A stretch of 64,000 bases of DNA from Phenylobacterium sp. (GTDB lineage Bacteria; Pseudomonadota; Alphaproteobacteria; Caulobacterales; Caulobacteraceae), in assembly GCF_004799515.1 (NCBI RefSeq), contig NZ_SSMX01000052.1, positions 37,493-101,492 on the forward strand, read 5' to 3'. The first letter of the stretch is position 1; each line of letters begins with the position of its first letter. The notes beneath the pieces were generated by a model that saw nothing but the letters and a program-made list of their open reading frames with translations, was not told the origin of the DNA and searched no databases. This document shows positions 32,103 through 40,699 of the stretch, one piece after another. The position numbers were made by a program, and so were the translations under genes.

Positions 32103-33335
32103 GTGCGCGACCGGTACGACGTCGTTGTGGTGGGCGCCGGCGCGGCCGGGATCGCCGGCCTGCGCCGCCTGGGGCGCGGCGGCCTGGAGGTCGTGGCCCT
32201 CGAGGCGCGGGACCGGGTCGGCGGGCGGGCGCACACGATCCGGACGGCGGGCGGCTTCCCAGTCGACTGCGGCGCGGGCTGGCTGCATTCGGCGGATGAG
32301 AATCCGCTGGCCGAGCCCATCGCGGCGGCGGGGTTCACCCTGGACAAGTCGCCGCCGCACTGGATGAAGCAGGCCTTCAACCGGGACTTTTCAGAGGAGG
32401 ACCAGCGCGCCTACCGCCAGGCCTTCAACGCCCTGGACGCGCGGCTGGAAGCGGCGGCCGGGACCGGCGCTGACCGTCCGGCCTCCGACCTGCTGGAACC
32501 GGGAAGCCGCTGGAACCCGCTGCTCGACGCTTTCTCCAGCTACTACAACGGCGCGGAATTCGATCAGGTCTCGGTCCTCGACTACGGGGCCTACGAGGAT
32601 TCCGGGGTCAACTGGCGAGTCGCCGAGGGTTACGGCGCGGCCATTGTCCACTTCGCGGCCCCGTACCGCATCGTCACCGGCTGTCCGGTGCGCACGATCC
32701 ACCACGGCGGGCCCGAGCTGGTCCTGGGCACCGCCCGGGGCGCGGTGACTGCGCGGGCGGTGATCGTCGCGGTCCCGACGCCGCTGCTGAGCCAGGGCGG
32801 CCTGGCCTTCTCGCCCAGCCTGCCGGCGAAGGCCGAGGCGGCGGCGGGCCTGCCGCTGGGGCTGGCCGACAAGGTCTTCCTGCAGGTGGCCGAGCCTGAC
32901 GCCCTCCCCGTCGACGGCCACCTATTCGGCCGCGCCGACCGAACGGAGATCGGCAGCTACCACCTGCGGCCCTTCGGGCGGCCCGTTATCGAGGCTTTCC
33001 TGGGCGGCCGCTGGGCGCGGGCCCTGGAGGCCGAGGGCCCCGGCGCGCCCACCGCCTTCGCCCTGGAGGAGTTGGGCGAACTGCTGGGCTCGGACTTCCG
33101 CCGGAGCCTGACGCCGCTCGGCGAGACGCGCTGGGCGCACGATCCCTGGGCGCTCGGCGCCTACTCCCACGCCCTGCCGGGCCACGCGGGAGACCGCGCG
33201 ATCCTGGCCGCGCCGGTGGAGAACCGCCTGTTCTTCGCCGGCGAGGCGACGCACCCGCACCTCTACTCCACCGTCCACGGCGCCTGGGAAAGCGGCGAGC
33301 GGGCGGCGGAAGAGGCGATGGCGGCCCTGGCCTGA
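32103..33335 (+). CDS. FAD-dependent amine oxidase-like oxidoreductase
   Basis: 410 residues from GTG 32103, directly after the M16 stop (TAGGTG). The FAD dinucleotide-binding motif VVVVGAGAAGIAGLRRLG and VVALEARDRVGGRAHTIRT are at the N-terminus. Near the C-terminus RLFFAGEATHPHLYSTVHGAWESGERAA is the flavin-contact motif of monoamine/polyamine oxidases. Substrate (amine or related) unknown. Probably co-transcribed with the peptidase. Confidence 0.92.
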   Translation: MRDRYDVVVVGAGAAGIAGLRRLGRGGLEVVALEARDRVGGRAHTIRTAGGFPVDCGAGWLHSADENPLAEPIAAAGFTLDKSPPHWMKQAFNRDFSEEDQRAYRQAFNALDARLEAAAGTGADRPASDLLEPGSRWNPLLDAFSSYYNGAEFDQVSVLDYGAYEDSGVNWRVAEGYGAAIVHFAAPYRIVTGCPVRTIHHGGPELVLGTARGAVTARAVIVAVPTPLLSQGGLAFSPSLPAKAEAAAGLPLGLADKVFLQVAEPDALPVDGHLFGRADRTEIGSYHLRPFGRPVIEAFLGGRWARALEAEGPGAPTAFALEELGELLGSDFRRSLTPLGETRWAHDPWALGAYSHALPGHAGDRAILAAPVENRLFFAGEATHPHLYSTVHGAWESGERAAEEAMAALA

Positions 33336-33338
33336 CGC

Positions 33339-33851
33339 TCAGAGCGCGGCGGCCATCTCGGCCAGCTTGGCCACGGTGTTGAGGTTGCGGGCGGTGCCGG
33401 CCTTGGCGGCGGGAATGCGCAGCTTGGAATCCGCCTGGCCGTCGTCGTAGCGGACGTAGATCTCGCGGAGACCCAGCGCGATCACCTCGCCCTGGACGCC
33501 GGTGGCGTGTTCGGCGGCGTCGGCGGGCGGCGGCGCGTCGAGAAAGGTCGCGGTGACGCGGTTGCCGGGCGCATCGGGGAACGGATTGGCGTCGCGCACG
33601 GCGGCCATCTCGGCGGCGGTCCGCACCAGGACGCCCACCGGCTTGCCGGCGTAGTCGGCCAGCCGGCGCTCCAGCTCCGCCTTCACCTTCGCTTCCGAGG
33701 CCGCGCTCTCGAAGACCACGTTGCCGCTGGCGATATAGGTCTTCACCTTGGCGAAGCCGGCGGCCTCGCACATGGCCGCAAGTTCGGTCATCGGCAGCTT
33801 GCCGGTGCCGCCGACATTGACGGCGCGCAGGAGGGCGATGAAGGCGGTCAT
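33339..33851 (-). CDS. DUF1697 domain protein
   Basis: 170 residues. It begins with the family hallmark MTAFIALLRAVNVGGTGKLP, then LAAMCEAAGFAKVKTYIASGNVVF and DANPFPDAPGNRV, and ends with KAGTARNLNTVAKL. DUF1697 proteins are widespread cytosolic proteins without an established function. Convergent with the amine oxidase gene, three bases apart. Confidence 0.93.
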   Translation of the reverse strand: MTAFIALLRAVNVGGTGKLPMTELAAMCEAAGFAKVKTYIASGNVVFESAASEAKVKAELERRLADYAGKPVGVLVRTAAEMAAVRDANPFPDAPGNRVTATFLDAPPPADAAEHATGVQGEVIALGLREIYVRYDDGQADSKLRIPAAKAGTARNLNTVAKLAEMAAAL

Positions 33852-33861
33852 GGCCCCGAGC

Positions 33862-35169
33862 CTAGGCGCGCATCGTCCAGTGCGAAAGGTCGCGCTCGCG
33901 GCCCATCAGCGCCAGGCCCGAGGCGATGGATTCCAACTCCGCCCCGGTCTCGATGCGTGCGGGGTCGAAGCGGCGATGGAAGATGGCCCGGACCGCCGGC
34001 ACCAGGGACGAGCCGCCGGTCAGGAAGATCCGGTCGACGCTTTCGGGCGCCAGGTTCGCGTTGGCCAGGGCCTCGTCCACCGCGCGTTCGATCAGCGCCA
34101 GCTCCGGGGCGATCCAGCCCTCGAAGGTCGCGCGCTTCACCCCGCCCTTCAGGGCGATGGAGCCGGCCTCGAAGACGAAGTCGGCCGCCTCGTCCGCCGA
34201 CAGCGCCTCCTTCAGCCGCGAGACCGAGCGGTAGAGCTGGTAGCCGTAGTTCTCGTCCAGCACCTCCACCAGGCGGGCGATCTTCTCCGGCTCGGTCGCC
34301 TCGCGCTCCAGGGCGCGGATCTCGCGCATGTCGCGGCTGGCGCGCATCAGGGCCAGCTGGTCCCAGCGGGCGAAGGTCGAATAGTAGCGGTTGGGGATCG
34401 GCAGGGTCTTGCCGAAGCTCATATAGCTCGACCCTTTTCCGAGCGCCGGGGAGACCAGGTTGTCGATGATCCGGTAGTCGAAGGCGTCGCCCGCTACGCC
34501 GACGCCGGAGCGGCCCAGCGGAATGGCGCGGATCTCGCCGGCTCCCTCTCCGTGTCTTGGCCGCTCGAAGCGGATGATCGAGAAATCCGAGGTGCCGCCG
34601 CCGAAGTCGCCGACCAGCACCGTGGCGTCATGGTCGAGTTCCCGGGCGAAGAAGAAGGCCGCGCCCACCGGCTCGTAGGCGTAGAGGATCTCGGAAAAAC
34701 CCAGGCGCGCAAAGGCGGTCTCATACCGCGTGAGCGCCAGAGATTCCTTCGGCGCGCCGCCCGCGAAGGTCACCGGGCGGCCGACGATCACCCGGTCGGG
34801 CAGCTCGGCCATGCCGGCGTCGGCATAGGCGCGCAGCTTCAGGAGGAAGGTCGAGAGCAGGTCCTCGAAGCGGTAGCGGCGGCCCAGCACCTGGGTCTCG
34901 CTGAAGCTCTCCGAGGCCGCGAAGCTCTTGAACGACTGGATGAAGCGGGTCTCGGCCGGGTCCTCCACATAGGCCTCAATGGCCCAGGGCCCGGCGGCGA
35001 TGGCCCGGTCGTTAGGCTTGTCGCCCGCGTGGAACGACAGGCACGAGCGGAAGGCGAAGAGTTCGCCCTCCGGAGCCGGAAAGCGCACCAGCTCCGCCGC
35101 CCCGCCCGCGCCGGCCAGGGCCACGACGGTGTTGGTCGTGCCGAAGTCGATGCCGAGGGTGAAGCTCAC
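33862..35169 (-). CDS. Hsp70 family protein, YegD-like
   Basis: 435 residues from GTG 35169 (VSFTLGIDFGTTNTVVALAG); the frame upstream runs into a repeat. It contains only the actin-like ATPase: DFGTTNT, VGRPVTFAGG, YEPVGAAFFFA, LVGDFGGGTSDFSIIRFERP and FLTGGSSLVPAVRAIF. The C-terminal substrate-binding domain and lid of DnaK are missing, as in YegD. Client and role are unknown. It lies downstream of malic enzyme with the R6 repeat between. Confidence 0.9.
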   Translation of the reverse strand: MSFTLGIDFGTTNTVVALAGAGGAAELVRFPAPEGELFAFRSCLSFHAGDKPNDRAIAAGPWAIEAYVEDPAETRFIQSFKSFAASESFSETQVLGRRYRFEDLLSTFLLKLRAYADAGMAELPDRVIVGRPVTFAGGAPKESLALTRYETAFARLGFSEILYAYEPVGAAFFFARELDHDATVLVGDFGGGTSDFSIIRFERPRHGEGAGEIRAIPLGRSGVGVAGDAFDYRIIDNLVSPALGKGSSYMSFGKTLPIPNRYYSTFARWDQLALMRASRDMREIRALEREATEPEKIARLVEVLDENYGYQLYRSVSRLKEALSADEAADFVFEAGSIALKGGVKRATFEGWIAPELALIERAVDEALANANLAPESVDRIFLTGGSSLVPAVRAIFHRRFDPARIETGAELESIASGLALMGRERDLSHWTMRA

Positions 35170-35196
35170 CGAAGACTCCGTCGTATCGCCCAGTTG

Positions 35197-35301
35197 CTCC
35201 CCCGCTGGGGGAGCTGTCAGCAAAGCTGACTGAGGGGGTCCTCAGCGGCTTTGGAGCCGCCCCCCCTCCGGCGCTTCGCGCCACCTCCCCCGAAGGGGAG
35301 G
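35197..35301. repeat. Intergenic multi-hairpin repeat, family R6
   Basis: About 105 bases made of consecutive small hairpins: CTCCCCCGCTGGGGGAG (35197–35213), a GTCAGC/GCTGAC pair, GGCGCTTCGCGCC, and CCTCCCCCGAAGGGGAGG (35284–35301). It occupies the gap between malic enzyme and the Hsp70 gene, both on the minus strand, and would be part of a read-through mRNA. I recall similar CTCCCCC...GGGGGAG arrays as a common interspersed repeat in alphaproteobacteria. Confidence 0.8.
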
Positions 35302-35307
35302 AACTCA

Positions 35308-37596
35308 TCAGTCCTCGATCTCCACCAGCGGGCGGTCGTAGGCGCAGACGGTGGCCATCTGCAGGATCTTCGACACCGAGGCCGAGAGCGGGCAGATCTG
35401 CACCGCGCGGTCGAGGCCGAGCAGGATCGGCCCGATCACCGTCGCCCCTCCTATGGACTGGATCAGCTGGGTGGAGATCGCCGCCGAGTGGATCGCCGGC
35501 ATGATCAGCACATTGGCCGGGCCGGAGAGCCGCATGAACGGGTAGTTGACCCGCGCCGCCGGATCCAGGGCCAGCTCCGGAGGCATCTCGCCCTCGTACT
35601 CGAAGTCGACGTCCATCTCATCGAGCATGGCCACCGCCTCGCGCACCTTTTCCGAGCGCAGGCCCATGGGATTGCCGAAGGTGGAATAGCTCATGAAGGC
35701 CAGGCGCGGCTCATAGCCCAGGGTGCGCACGGCGCGGGCGGCCTCCCGGCCGATCTCCACCAGGTCCTCGGCCTCGGGCATCTCGGTGATGCTGGTGTCG
35801 GCGATGAACAGGGTGCGGCCCTTGGCCAGGACCACGCTCATGCCGATCACCCGGCCGTCCGGCGTGGGATCGATGACCCGCAGAACCTCCTCCAGCACCT
35901 GGTCGAAGGAGCGGGTGACGCCGGTCACCAGGCCGTCGGCGTGGCCCAGCGCCACCATGGCCGAGGCGAAGGCGTTGCGGTCCTGGTTCACCAGCCGCTG
36001 GACGTCGCGGCGCAGGTAGCCCTCGCGCTGCAGCCGGCCGTAGAGGTAGTCCACGTATTCGGCGTTGTGGCCGGAGAGCCGGGCGTTGACGATCTCGATC
36101 TTCACCTCGGCGGGATCCAGGCCCACCAGGCGCATGTTCTCGTGCACCAGGTCCTCGCGGCCCACCAGGATGGCGGCGCCGAGGTTGGCGGTCTGGAAGG
36201 CGTAGGCCGCGCGGATCACCGACGGCTCCTCGCCCTCGGCGAACACCACCCGCTTCTTCGGCCCCGACAGCACCGCGCCCTGCAGCTTCTGCAGGAAGCC
36301 GGCGGTGGGATCGAGCCGCTGGGCGAGGCTGGCGCGGTAGGCCGCCATGTCCTCGATCGGCCGGCGCGCCACGCCGGTGTCCATGGCCGCCTGGGCCACG
36401 AAGGGCGGAATGTAGGAGAGCAGCCTGGGATCGAAGGGCGTCGGGATGATGTATTCCGGCCCGAACTTCAGCTGACGGCCATGGTAGGCGGCGGCGACCT
36501 CGTCCGGCACGTCCTCACGGGCGAGCTGGGCCAGCGCGTTCGCGCAGGCGATCTTCATCTCCATGTTCACCCGGCGCGCCCGCACGTCGAGGGCGCCGCG
36601 GAAGATGTAGGGGAAGCCCAGGACGTTGTTCACTTGGTTCGGATAGTCGGACCGGCCGGTGGCGACGATGGCGTCGGGCCGCACGGCGTAGACCTCTTCC
36701 GGGGTGATTTCCGGGTCCGGGTTGGCCATGGCGAAGATGATCGGCTTGGGGGCCATCGTCTTGATCAGCTCTGGCGTGAGCGCGCCCTTCACCGAGAGGC
36801 CCACGAAGACGTCCGCGCCTTCCAGGGCCTCGGCCAGGGTGCGCTTGTCGGTCTCGACGGCGTGCGCCGACTTCCACTGATTCATGTCCTCGGAGCGGCC
36901 ACGGTAGAGCACGCCCTTGCGGTCCACGGCGATGACGTTGTCGTGCCGCACGCCCATGGCCTTGATCAGCTCGAGCGTCGCGATGCCCGCCGCGCCGGGG
37001 CCGTTCAGCACCACCTTCACGCTGGCCATGTCGCGGCCGGTGATGTGGCAGGCGTTGATCAGGCCGGCGGCGGAGATGATCGCCGTGCCGTGCTGGTCGT
37101 CGTGGAAGACCGGGATGTCGAGCAGCTCCTGCAGCTCGGTCTCGATGCGGAAGCACTCGGGGCTCTTGATGTCCTCGAGGTTGATGCCGCCGTAGGTGAT
37201 GCCGATGTTCTTGACGACGGTGATGATCTCGTCGGGATCGGTGGCGGCGACCTCGACGTCGATGGCGTCGACGTCGGCGAAGCGCTTGAAGAGCACCCCC
37301 TTGCCTTCCATCACCGGCTTGGAGGCGAGCGCGCCCAGGTTGCCCAGCCCGAGGATCGCCGTGCCGTTGGAGATCACGGCCACCAGGTTGCCCTTGGAGG
37401 TGTACTCGTAAGCCGCGTCCGGGTCCTTGGCGATCGCCAGCACCGGCACGGCGACACCCGGAGAATAGGCCAGCGAAAGATCGCTCTGCGTCGCCATCGG
37501 CTTGGTGGCCGCGATGGCGATCTTGCCTGGGGTGGGATACCGGTGGAAGTCGAGGGCTTCCTGGTCGGTAAAGGTGCGTTTCTCGGCGTCGCTCAT
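35308..37596 (-). CDS. maeB: NADP-dependent malic enzyme (malic enzyme + phosphotransacetylase-like fusion)
   Basis: 762 residues. The N-terminal malic enzyme half (to about 430) oxidatively decarboxylates malate to pyruvate: SLAYSPGVAVPVLAI, VISNGTAILGLGNLG, DIPVFHDDQHGTAII, VVLNGPGAAGIATLELI, IIFAMANPDPEITPEE. The C-terminal half is phosphotransacetylase-like (RVVFAEGEEPSVIRAAYAF, GLVTGVTRSFDQVLEEVL, ANVLIMPAIHSAAIST) and in MaeB serves regulation and oligomerisation rather than acetyl transfer. Length is typical. The gene starts at ATG 37596, divergent from arsR-type regulator. Confidence 0.96.
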   Translation of the reverse strand: MSDAEKRTFTDQEALDFHRYPTPGKIAIAATKPMATQSDLSLAYSPGVAVPVLAIAKDPDAAYEYTSKGNLVAVISNGTAILGLGNLGALASKPVMEGKGVLFKRFADVDAIDVEVAATDPDEIITVVKNIGITYGGINLEDIKSPECFRIETELQELLDIPVFHDDQHGTAIISAAGLINACHITGRDMASVKVVLNGPGAAGIATLELIKAMGVRHDNVIAVDRKGVLYRGRSEDMNQWKSAHAVETDKRTLAEALEGADVFVGLSVKGALTPELIKTMAPKPIIFAMANPDPEITPEEVYAVRPDAIVATGRSDYPNQVNNVLGFPYIFRGALDVRARRVNMEMKIACANALAQLAREDVPDEVAAAYHGRQLKFGPEYIIPTPFDPRLLSYIPPFVAQAAMDTGVARRPIEDMAAYRASLAQRLDPTAGFLQKLQGAVLSGPKKRVVFAEGEEPSVIRAAYAFQTANLGAAILVGREDLVHENMRLVGLDPAEVKIEIVNARLSGHNAEYVDYLYGRLQREGYLRRDVQRLVNQDRNAFASAMVALGHADGLVTGVTRSFDQVLEEVLRVIDPTPDGRVIGMSVVLAKGRTLFIADTSITEMPEAEDLVEIGREAARAVRTLGYEPRLAFMSYSTFGNPMGLRSEKVREAVAMLDEMDVDFEYEGEMPPELALDPAARVNYPFMRLSGPANVLIMPAIHSAAISTQLIQSIGGATVIGPILLGLDRAVQICPLSASVSKILQMATVCAYDRPLVEIED

Positions 37597-37693
37597 GGCG
37601 GCGGCGGGTCCTTCAGGCGTCGGTTGCGATGAGAAGCCCGAACCCTACAGACCCCGGCAATGCGAAACAACCTCGGTCAAGCTTGGCTTTGTA

Positions 37694-37728
37694 TTGACAG
37701 GTACGTAAGTCTCTACTTACGGTAAGCC
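37694..37728 (+). promoter_or_regulatory. ArsR-gene promoter with inverted-repeat operator
   Basis: TTGACA (37694–37699) fits a -35 element. Downstream is a perfect inverted repeat, CGTAAGT (37704–37710), CTCT, ACTTACG (37715–37721), covering the spacer and -10 region, where an autoregulatory ArsR dimer would bind. No Shine–Dalgarno sequence precedes the ATG at 37729, and the expected transcription start would fall very near it, so a leaderless mRNA is possible. Confidence 0.6.
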
Positions 37729-38055
37729 ATGACTAACGCCATGGCCTTCGCCGCCCTCGCCGACCCGACCCGCCGGGCGGTGTTCGAGCGCCTGGCCGGC
37801 GGGCCACGGGCGGTGGGCGAGCTCGCCGAGGGCCTGCCGGTCAGCCGGCCGGCGGTGTCGCAGCACCTGAAGGTCTTGAAGGCGGCCGGCCTGGTCACCG
37901 ACCGGCCCGACGGCGCCCGCCGCGTCTACCAGATCGACCCGCAGGGCCTGGGCCAGATCCGCGCCTGGCTCGACCGCTTCTGGGATGAGGCGCTCGAGGC
38001 CTTCAAGGCCGAGGCCGAGCGCCAGCCCGATGACCATCAGGAGGAACAACCGTGA
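37729..38055 (+). CDS. ArsR family winged-helix transcriptional regulator
   Basis: 108 residues. AFAALADPTRRAVFERLAGG, VGELAEGLPVSRPAVSQHLK (helix-turn-helix), VLKAAGLVTDRPDGARRVYQID (wing) and a WLDRFWDEALEAFKAEAE C-terminus identify the ArsR subgroup that is typically paired with an SRPBCC/AHSA1 gene. There are no metal-ligand cysteines, so it is not an arsenic sensor. Its stop overlaps the GTG start of the following SRPBCC gene. Confidence 0.93.
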   Translation: MTNAMAFAALADPTRRAVFERLAGGPRAVGELAEGLPVSRPAVSQHLKVLKAAGLVTDRPDGARRVYQIDPQGLGQIRAWLDRFWDEALEAFKAEAERQPDDHQEEQP

Positions 38056-38525
38056 ACCAGACCATCACCCCCGCCGCGATCCGCAAGAGCTTGACTGTGC
38101 GCGCCACGCCGGAGAAGGCCTTCGAGGTCTTCACCAAGGGTCTCGACCGCTGGTGGCCCCGCTCGCACGTCCTGGGCGACTCGCCCTTGAAGGAGGCCGT
38201 GCTCGAACCCCGCGTGGGCGGCCGCTGGTTTGGCCGCCATGAGGCCGGCGATCAGCTCTGGGGCGATGTCCTAGTCTGGGAGCCGCCCGCGCGGCTGGTC
38301 CTCGCGTGACGCATCACCCACGAGTGGGCCTACGACCCCAACCTGCTGACCGAGATTGACGTCCGCTTCACCGACGTCGGGAACGGCGAGACCCGCGTGG
38401 ACTTCGAGCACCGCGACCTCGAGCGCTTCGGCGACAGCGAGAAGGCCGTCCAGACCCGCACCGCCATGGACGGCGGCTGGGGGACCATCCTCGAGGCCTT
38501 CCAGGCGGCCGCCAACGGCGGCTAG
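38052..38525 (+). pseudogene. SRPBCC/AHSA1-type gene interrupted by an in-frame TGA
   Basis: From GTG 38052, 158 codons lie in one frame but codon 86 (38307–38309) is TGA. Before it the sequence reads ...WEPPARLVLA, after it RITHEWAYDPNLLTEID...GGWGTILEAFQAA and a normal TAG. Relatives have tryptophan at this place (LVLAW), so one TGG to TGA change explains it. The downstream part keeps full family similarity, which suggests recent loss, a read error, or read-through. The protein would be a START-like partner of the ArsR regulator, with which it overlaps by four bases. Confidence 0.85.
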
Positions 38526-39133
38526 GCGGGTCCGCAGATCGCGCCGATCGCGGCCGCCGCCACCTGAGCCAGCGCCTCCCGCGGCTCGCCCAACCGGGCG
38601 CGGATGGCCAAGGTGTGCAGGGCGGCGGTCGCGACCATGGCCGCTGCGTCCGCCGTCAGCCCCGGCGCCAGCTCGCTGGCCGAATGGGCGAACCGCTCGC
38701 GGAACAGGGCGTCCTCGTCGGCGACGAAGGCGGTCGCCAGCGCGCGGGCCTGCGGGTCCTCCACCGCCTGGGTCACGGCGGTGCCGATGATGAAGCAGCC
38801 CCGTTGCCCGATCTCGCCCTCCACATAGGCGCCGATCACCGCCTCGAAGAGGTCGACCAGCACCGCGCGCAGCGCCCCTTCGCGGCCAACCATCGCCGCC
38901 ATCGCCGCCACGGCCCGGGTCCGCGTGCGCGTCAGGGCGGCCATGTAGAGGGCGTGCTTGTCGCCGAAGGCGGCATAGAGGCTGGGCCGCTTCAGGCCGG
39001 TCGCCAGGGCGATGTCGTCAAGCGACGCCGCCGCATAGCCCAGATTCCAGAACACCGAGCGCGCCTTATCCAGCACCTCGTCGGCGTCGAAGCTCCGAGG
39101 CCGGCCCCGGGCGCGCGCTTCTTTTTGTACCAT
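38522..39133 (-). CDS. TetR/AcrR family transcriptional regulator
   Basis: 203 residues from ATG 39133. The N-terminal DNA-binding domain is GRPRSFDADEVLDKARSVFW, SLDDIALATGLKRPSLYAAF, GDKHALYMAALT. The C-terminal ligand domain includes EGEIGQRGCFIIGTAVTQAVEDP, a form common in regulators of detoxification genes. Divergent from a glutathione S-transferase; an inverted operator lies between, and one half-site covers this gene's start codon, which implies autorepression. Its stop shares CTAG with the broken SRPBCC gene. Confidence 0.94.
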   Translation of the reverse strand: MVQKEARARGRPRSFDADEVLDKARSVFWNLGYAAASLDDIALATGLKRPSLYAAFGDKHALYMAALTRTRTRAVAAMAAMVGREGALRAVLVDLFEAVIGAYVEGEIGQRGCFIIGTAVTQAVEDPQARALATAFVADEDALFRERFAHSASELAPGLTADAAAMVATAALHTLAIRARLGEPREALAQVAAAAIGAICGPA

Positions 39134-39179
39134 ATCGCAAAGAAATCCTTGACCCGCTATATTTTGTGCGAAACGGTAC
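39127..39179. promoter_or_regulatory. TetR operator between divergent tetR and GST genes
   Basis: Two 18-base half-elements in opposite orientation, 39127–39144 and 39162–39179, agree at 14 of 18 positions (core GTACC-T-TCGCA). Between them is TTGACC (39149–39154) and an AT-rich TATATTTT stretch. The layout would let the TetR protein repress both genes at once. Confidence 0.65.
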
Positions 39180-39203
39180 GGAAATCAACCCAGGAGCCGA
39201 CCG

Positions 39204-39815
39204 ATGAACCTCTATTTCTCGCCCCTCGCCTGTTCGATGGCCAGCCGCATCGTCCTCTACGAAGCGGGCGGCGATGCGGATTTCGTCCGCGTGGACACCA
39301 AGGCCGGCCGCACAACGGACGGCGACGACTACGCCAAGATCAATCCCAAGGGCCTGGTGCCGGCCCTCAGAACCGACGACGGCGAGGTGCTGACCGAGAA
39401 CGCCGCGATCCTGCAGTACCTGGGCGAGCGTTTCCCGCAGTCGGGTCTCGTTCCGACGGGCTTCAACCGCGCGCTGATGCAGCAGTGGCTGAGCTTCGTG
39501 GGGACGGAGCTGCACGCCGGTGTGTTCCACCCGCTGTTCGTCCCGACGGCCGGTCCCGACGCCAAGGGCTTCGCCCGCGAACATGCGGCCCGGAACCTGG
39601 CCTATCTGGACAGCCACCTCGACGGCCGCGACTGGCTCCTCGACCGCTTCACCGTGGCTGACGCCTACCTGACGGCGGTGCTGAACTGGGCGCAGTTCGT
39701 GAACCTGGACCTCGCGCCCTACCCCCATGTCGCCGCCTTCCTGGAGCGGGCCAAGGCCCGGCCCAGCGTGGCGAAGGCCATGGGCGAGGAGGCCGCCTTG
39801 GCCCGGCCGGCCTGA
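39204..39815 (+). CDS. Glutathione S-transferase family protein
   Basis: 203 residues. The thioredoxin-like N-terminal domain [20 protein letters not shown] carries Ser/Cys near the position used by beta-class GSTs; NPKGLVPAL with its cis-proline and [15 protein letters not shown] bind glutathione. The helical C-terminal domain ends in [18 protein letters not shown] (N-capping box). It conjugates or reduces electrophiles with glutathione. AGGAG precedes the ATG. Probably controlled by the divergent TetR protein. Confidence 0.94.
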   Translation: MNLYFSPLACSMASRIVLYEAGGDADFVRVDTKAGRTTDGDDYAKINPKGLVPALRTDDGEVLTENAAILQYLGERFPQSGLVPTGFNRALMQQWLSFVGTELHAGVFHPLFVPTAGPDAKGFAREHAARNLAYLDSHLDGRDWLLDRFTVADAYLTAVLNWAQFVNLDLAPYPHVAAFLERAKARPSVAKAMGEEAALARPA

Positions 39816-39900
39816 GGCGGACCGCGGCGGCGGCGTTGACCTGCGTGAAACCGTCGGGACACTAGGCTCCTGCCCGTCAGCCGGAAGCACGCCGCCGCCC

Positions 39901-40692
39901 ATGCCCGATTCCGATCCCCCGATCCGCATCGCCGTCGCCGGCGCGCTGGGCCGCATGGGCCACGCCGTGATCGCCGCGGCGGAGGCCGAGCCCGGCCTGA
40001 CTGTGGCCGCCCGCTTCGACCGCCCAGACAGTCCAACGGGCGAGGGGCTGATGAGCCCGGAGGCCGCCCTGGAGGCCGCCCAGGTCGTCATCGACTTCAC
40101 CACGCCTGCGGCCTCAGCGGCGCTCGCCGAGGCTTGCGCGGCGCGCGGCGGCCCGGCCCTGGTGATCGGTTCGACCGGCTTCGACGAGGCCCAGATCGCG
40201 GCCATCGCCCGGGCCGCCGAACGGGTCGCCATCGTGCGGGCCGGCAACTTTTCGCTCGGCGTCAACGTCCTGATGGGTCTGGTGGAGCAGGCCGCCGCCC
40301 GCCTGGCACCCGAGGCCTACGACATCGAGATCCTCGAGGCGCATCATCGCCGCAAGGTCGATGCGCCCTCCGGCACGGCGCTGATGCTGGGCGAAGCCGC
40401 CGCCCGCGGCCGGGGCGCGGCGCTGGACCAGGTCGCCAGGCGCGGCCGCGACGGGATCACCGGCGCAAGGCCGGCCGGCGAGATCGGCTTCGCTGTGCTG
40501 CGCGGCGGCGGCATCGTCGGCGAGCACAGCGTCACCTTCGCCGCCGAGGACGAGATCCTGACCCTGTCCCACTCCGCCCGCGACCGGGGCCTGTTCGCCC
40601 GCGGCGCGGTGGTGGCCGCCCGCTGGGTGGCGGGACGCGCGCCCGGGCAGTACGACATGCGCGACGTGCTGGGCTTCTCCGGCCGGAGCTAG
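39901..40692 (+). CDS. dapB: 4-hydroxy-tetrahydrodipicolinate reductase
   Basis: 263 residues from ATG 39901. It catalyses the NAD(P)H-dependent step in lysine and meso-diaminopimelate synthesis. Motifs: [61 protein letters not shown], the catalytic [16 protein letters not shown] with Lys, and [27 protein letters not shown] box about 60 bases upstream could be its promoter, with no clear -10. Confidence 0.97.
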   Translation: MPDSDPPIRIAVAGALGRMGHAVIAAAEAEPGLTVAARFDRPDSPTGEGLMSPEAALEAAQVVIDFTTPAASAALAEACAARGGPALVIGSTGFDEAQIAAIARAAERVAIVRAGNFSLGVNVLMGLVEQAAARLAPEAYDIEILEAHHRRKVDAPSGTALMLGEAAARGRGAALDQVARRGRDGITGARPAGEIGFAVLRGGGIVGEHSVTFAAEDEILTLSHSARDRGLFARGAVVAARWVAGRAPGQYDMRDVLGFSGRS

Positions 40693-40699
40693 CGCCCAA

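Noticed and set aside
29244..32360. Open frame of more than 1000 codons opposite the M16 peptidase gene
   Set aside because: Antisense shadow: Arg/Gly/His-rich with no domains, and it also overlaps the start of the amine oxidase gene.
38300..38315. Selenocysteine coding of the TGA in the SRPBCC gene
   Set aside because: The position is tryptophan in relatives, no SECIS-like hairpin is seen just after it, and no selenoprotein genes are in the window.
38690..38720. GAAC-N-GAAC motif in the tetR gene as a LexA box
   Set aside because: The spacer is eight bases, not seven, and it is inside a coding region.
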